The notes beneath the pieces were generated by a model, which was given only the letters and a program-made list of their open reading frames with translations, had not been told where the DNA came from and made no database searches. 40,283 nt of DNA from an uncultured Oscillibacter sp. (GTDB taxonomy: Bacteria > Bacillota_A > Clostridia > Oscillospirales > Oscillospiraceae), in NCBI GenBank assembly GCA_951800675.1, contig CATOKC010000011.1, positions 1 through 40,283 on the forward strand. The letters run 5' to 3'. Position numbers and translations under genes: made by a program. The stretch's first letter is position 1; each line of letters starts with the position of its first letter. Shown in pieces: positions 39,983 to 40,283 of the stretch.

Positions 39983-39993
39983 TAGCCCTCCCC
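39965..39993 (+). terminator. Perfect 14-bp palindrome spanning the stop codon
   Basis: GGGGAGGGCTATCA (39965-39978) and TGATAGCCCTCCCC (39980-39993) pair around one T. The stop TGA (39980-39982) lies in the right arm. No T run follows, so it may act in mRNA stability or, with the next hairpin, in termination. Confidence 0.6.
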
Positions 39994-40004
39994 CCAGCCT
40001 GTCG

Positions 40005-40032
40005 AAAAAGTCTGCCGAGGGGCAGACTTTTT
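40005..40032. terminator. Bidirectional terminator in front of the IS1182-type gene
   Basis: AAAAAGTCTGCC (40005-40016) pairs with GGCAGACTTTTT (40021-40032) around GAGG, giving T tails on both strands. It may also lie in the terminal region of the following IS and shield its transposase from outside transcription. Confidence 0.8.
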
Positions 40033-40068
40033 CATATATATGAGGTAAAATGGAGCAGGGTGAGAAAA

Positions 40069-40283
40069 ATGATGGAAAAGGGAAAAATGGAGCGGGGCGT
40101 GGTGGAACTGGTGGATACAGAGAGCCTGGTGCCACAAGAACACCTGCTGCGCAAGGTGGACAGAGCGGTAGAGTTCAGGAAACTATATGAAATTGTGGAG
40201 CCGCTGTACAGTGAGGAAGAAGGCCGGCCCAGCATCGATCCGGTGGTACTGTTCAAGATCGTGCTGCTCCAGCATCTGGACGG
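40069..40283 (+). CDS. IS1182-family transposase, N-terminal part (cut by window edge)
   Basis: Starts ATG 40069 (or ATG 40072). The visible 71 residues contain LVDTESLVPQEHLLRKVDRA, a FRKLYEIVEPLYSEE segment and GRPSIDPVVLFKIVLLQHLD, the conserved N-terminal domain of IS1182/IS5-type transposases (pattern SLVPxxHLLRKID...GRPxIDPVVLFK). The catalytic DDE domain is beyond the right edge. Whether it is intact cannot be judged. Confidence 0.85.
   Translation, partial: MMEKGKMERGVVELVDTESLVPQEHLLRKVDRAVEFRKLYEIVEPLYSEEEGRPSIDPVVLFKIVLLQHLD

Noticed and set aside
1..40283. CRISPR arrays, tRNA or rRNA genes
   Set aside because: No spaced direct repeats, no cloverleaf with TTCGA-type arm and CCA end, and no conserved rRNA segments were seen on either strand.

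Overview
The window is a GC-rich stretch (roughly 55-60% over the first 31 kb) whose gene families, strong AGGAGG ribosome binding sites and tight ATGA/GTGA gene overlaps point to a gut-type Firmicute of the Clostridia (Oscillospirales/Lachnospirales-like). This is inferred from gene content; no rRNA or housekeeping gene is present to name a genus.

Positions 1 to about 31.4 kb hold the transfer and maintenance module of an integrative and conjugative element (ICE) of the kind that carries Maff2, VirB6/TrbL (CD1112 type), PrgI, VirB4 (CD1110 type), a C40 peptidase (CD1108 type), DUF4315, DUF4366 (CD1107 type), topoisomerase III, Cys_rich_VLP, ArdC, TTRAP, a giant methylase/SNF2 protein, MobC and a MOBP relaxase. 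Nearly all genes lie on the + strand as one long, compact transcription unit. Its left edge is broken: a large serine recombinase, cut by the window edge, sits in front of the last ~26 codons of a Maff2-type gene, so a second element appears to have entered the ICE there. The coupling protein VirD4 and the ICE's own integrase are not in view.

The genes fall into functional groups. VirB6, PrgI, VirB4, the C40 hydrolase and DUF4366 build the channel and open the cell wall. MobC, relaxase and topoisomerase III process DNA. A cytosine C5 methylase, an ArdC-like metallopeptidase and a ~2,840-residue methylase/helicase probably protect incoming DNA. Seven otherwise unrelated ICE proteins (SpoVG-like, two DUF3849, DUF7007-like, DUF6674-like, ArdC-like and the giant protein) share a C-terminal tail: [KR]-x-S-[VI]-x3-L, then 19-25 basic, proline-rich residues, always ending in Arg. 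I propose this as a common export or docking tag. A second unusual feature is a complete TnpV-type ORF with its own Shine-Dalgarno, encoded in another frame inside the giant gene.

The ICE shows wear: an in-frame deletion through a Y-family polymerase, a methylase reduced to a 46-codon tail, a one-base frameshift in DUF4366, and a relaxase whose apparent start codon is ATA.

From about 31.7 kb to the right edge the character changes to lower GC, looser spacing and mixed strands. This region holds two secreted SLH-domain proteins, a small Cys/His protein resembling CHAP/NlpC hydrolases, an unrecognised 310-residue protein, a low-GC RCC1-like surface protein, and IS material: an IS66 orfA remnant, a near-complete IS630-type element with a frameshifted transposase, and the start of an IS1182-type transposase. 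It is either cargo, the ICE flank, or host chromosome.
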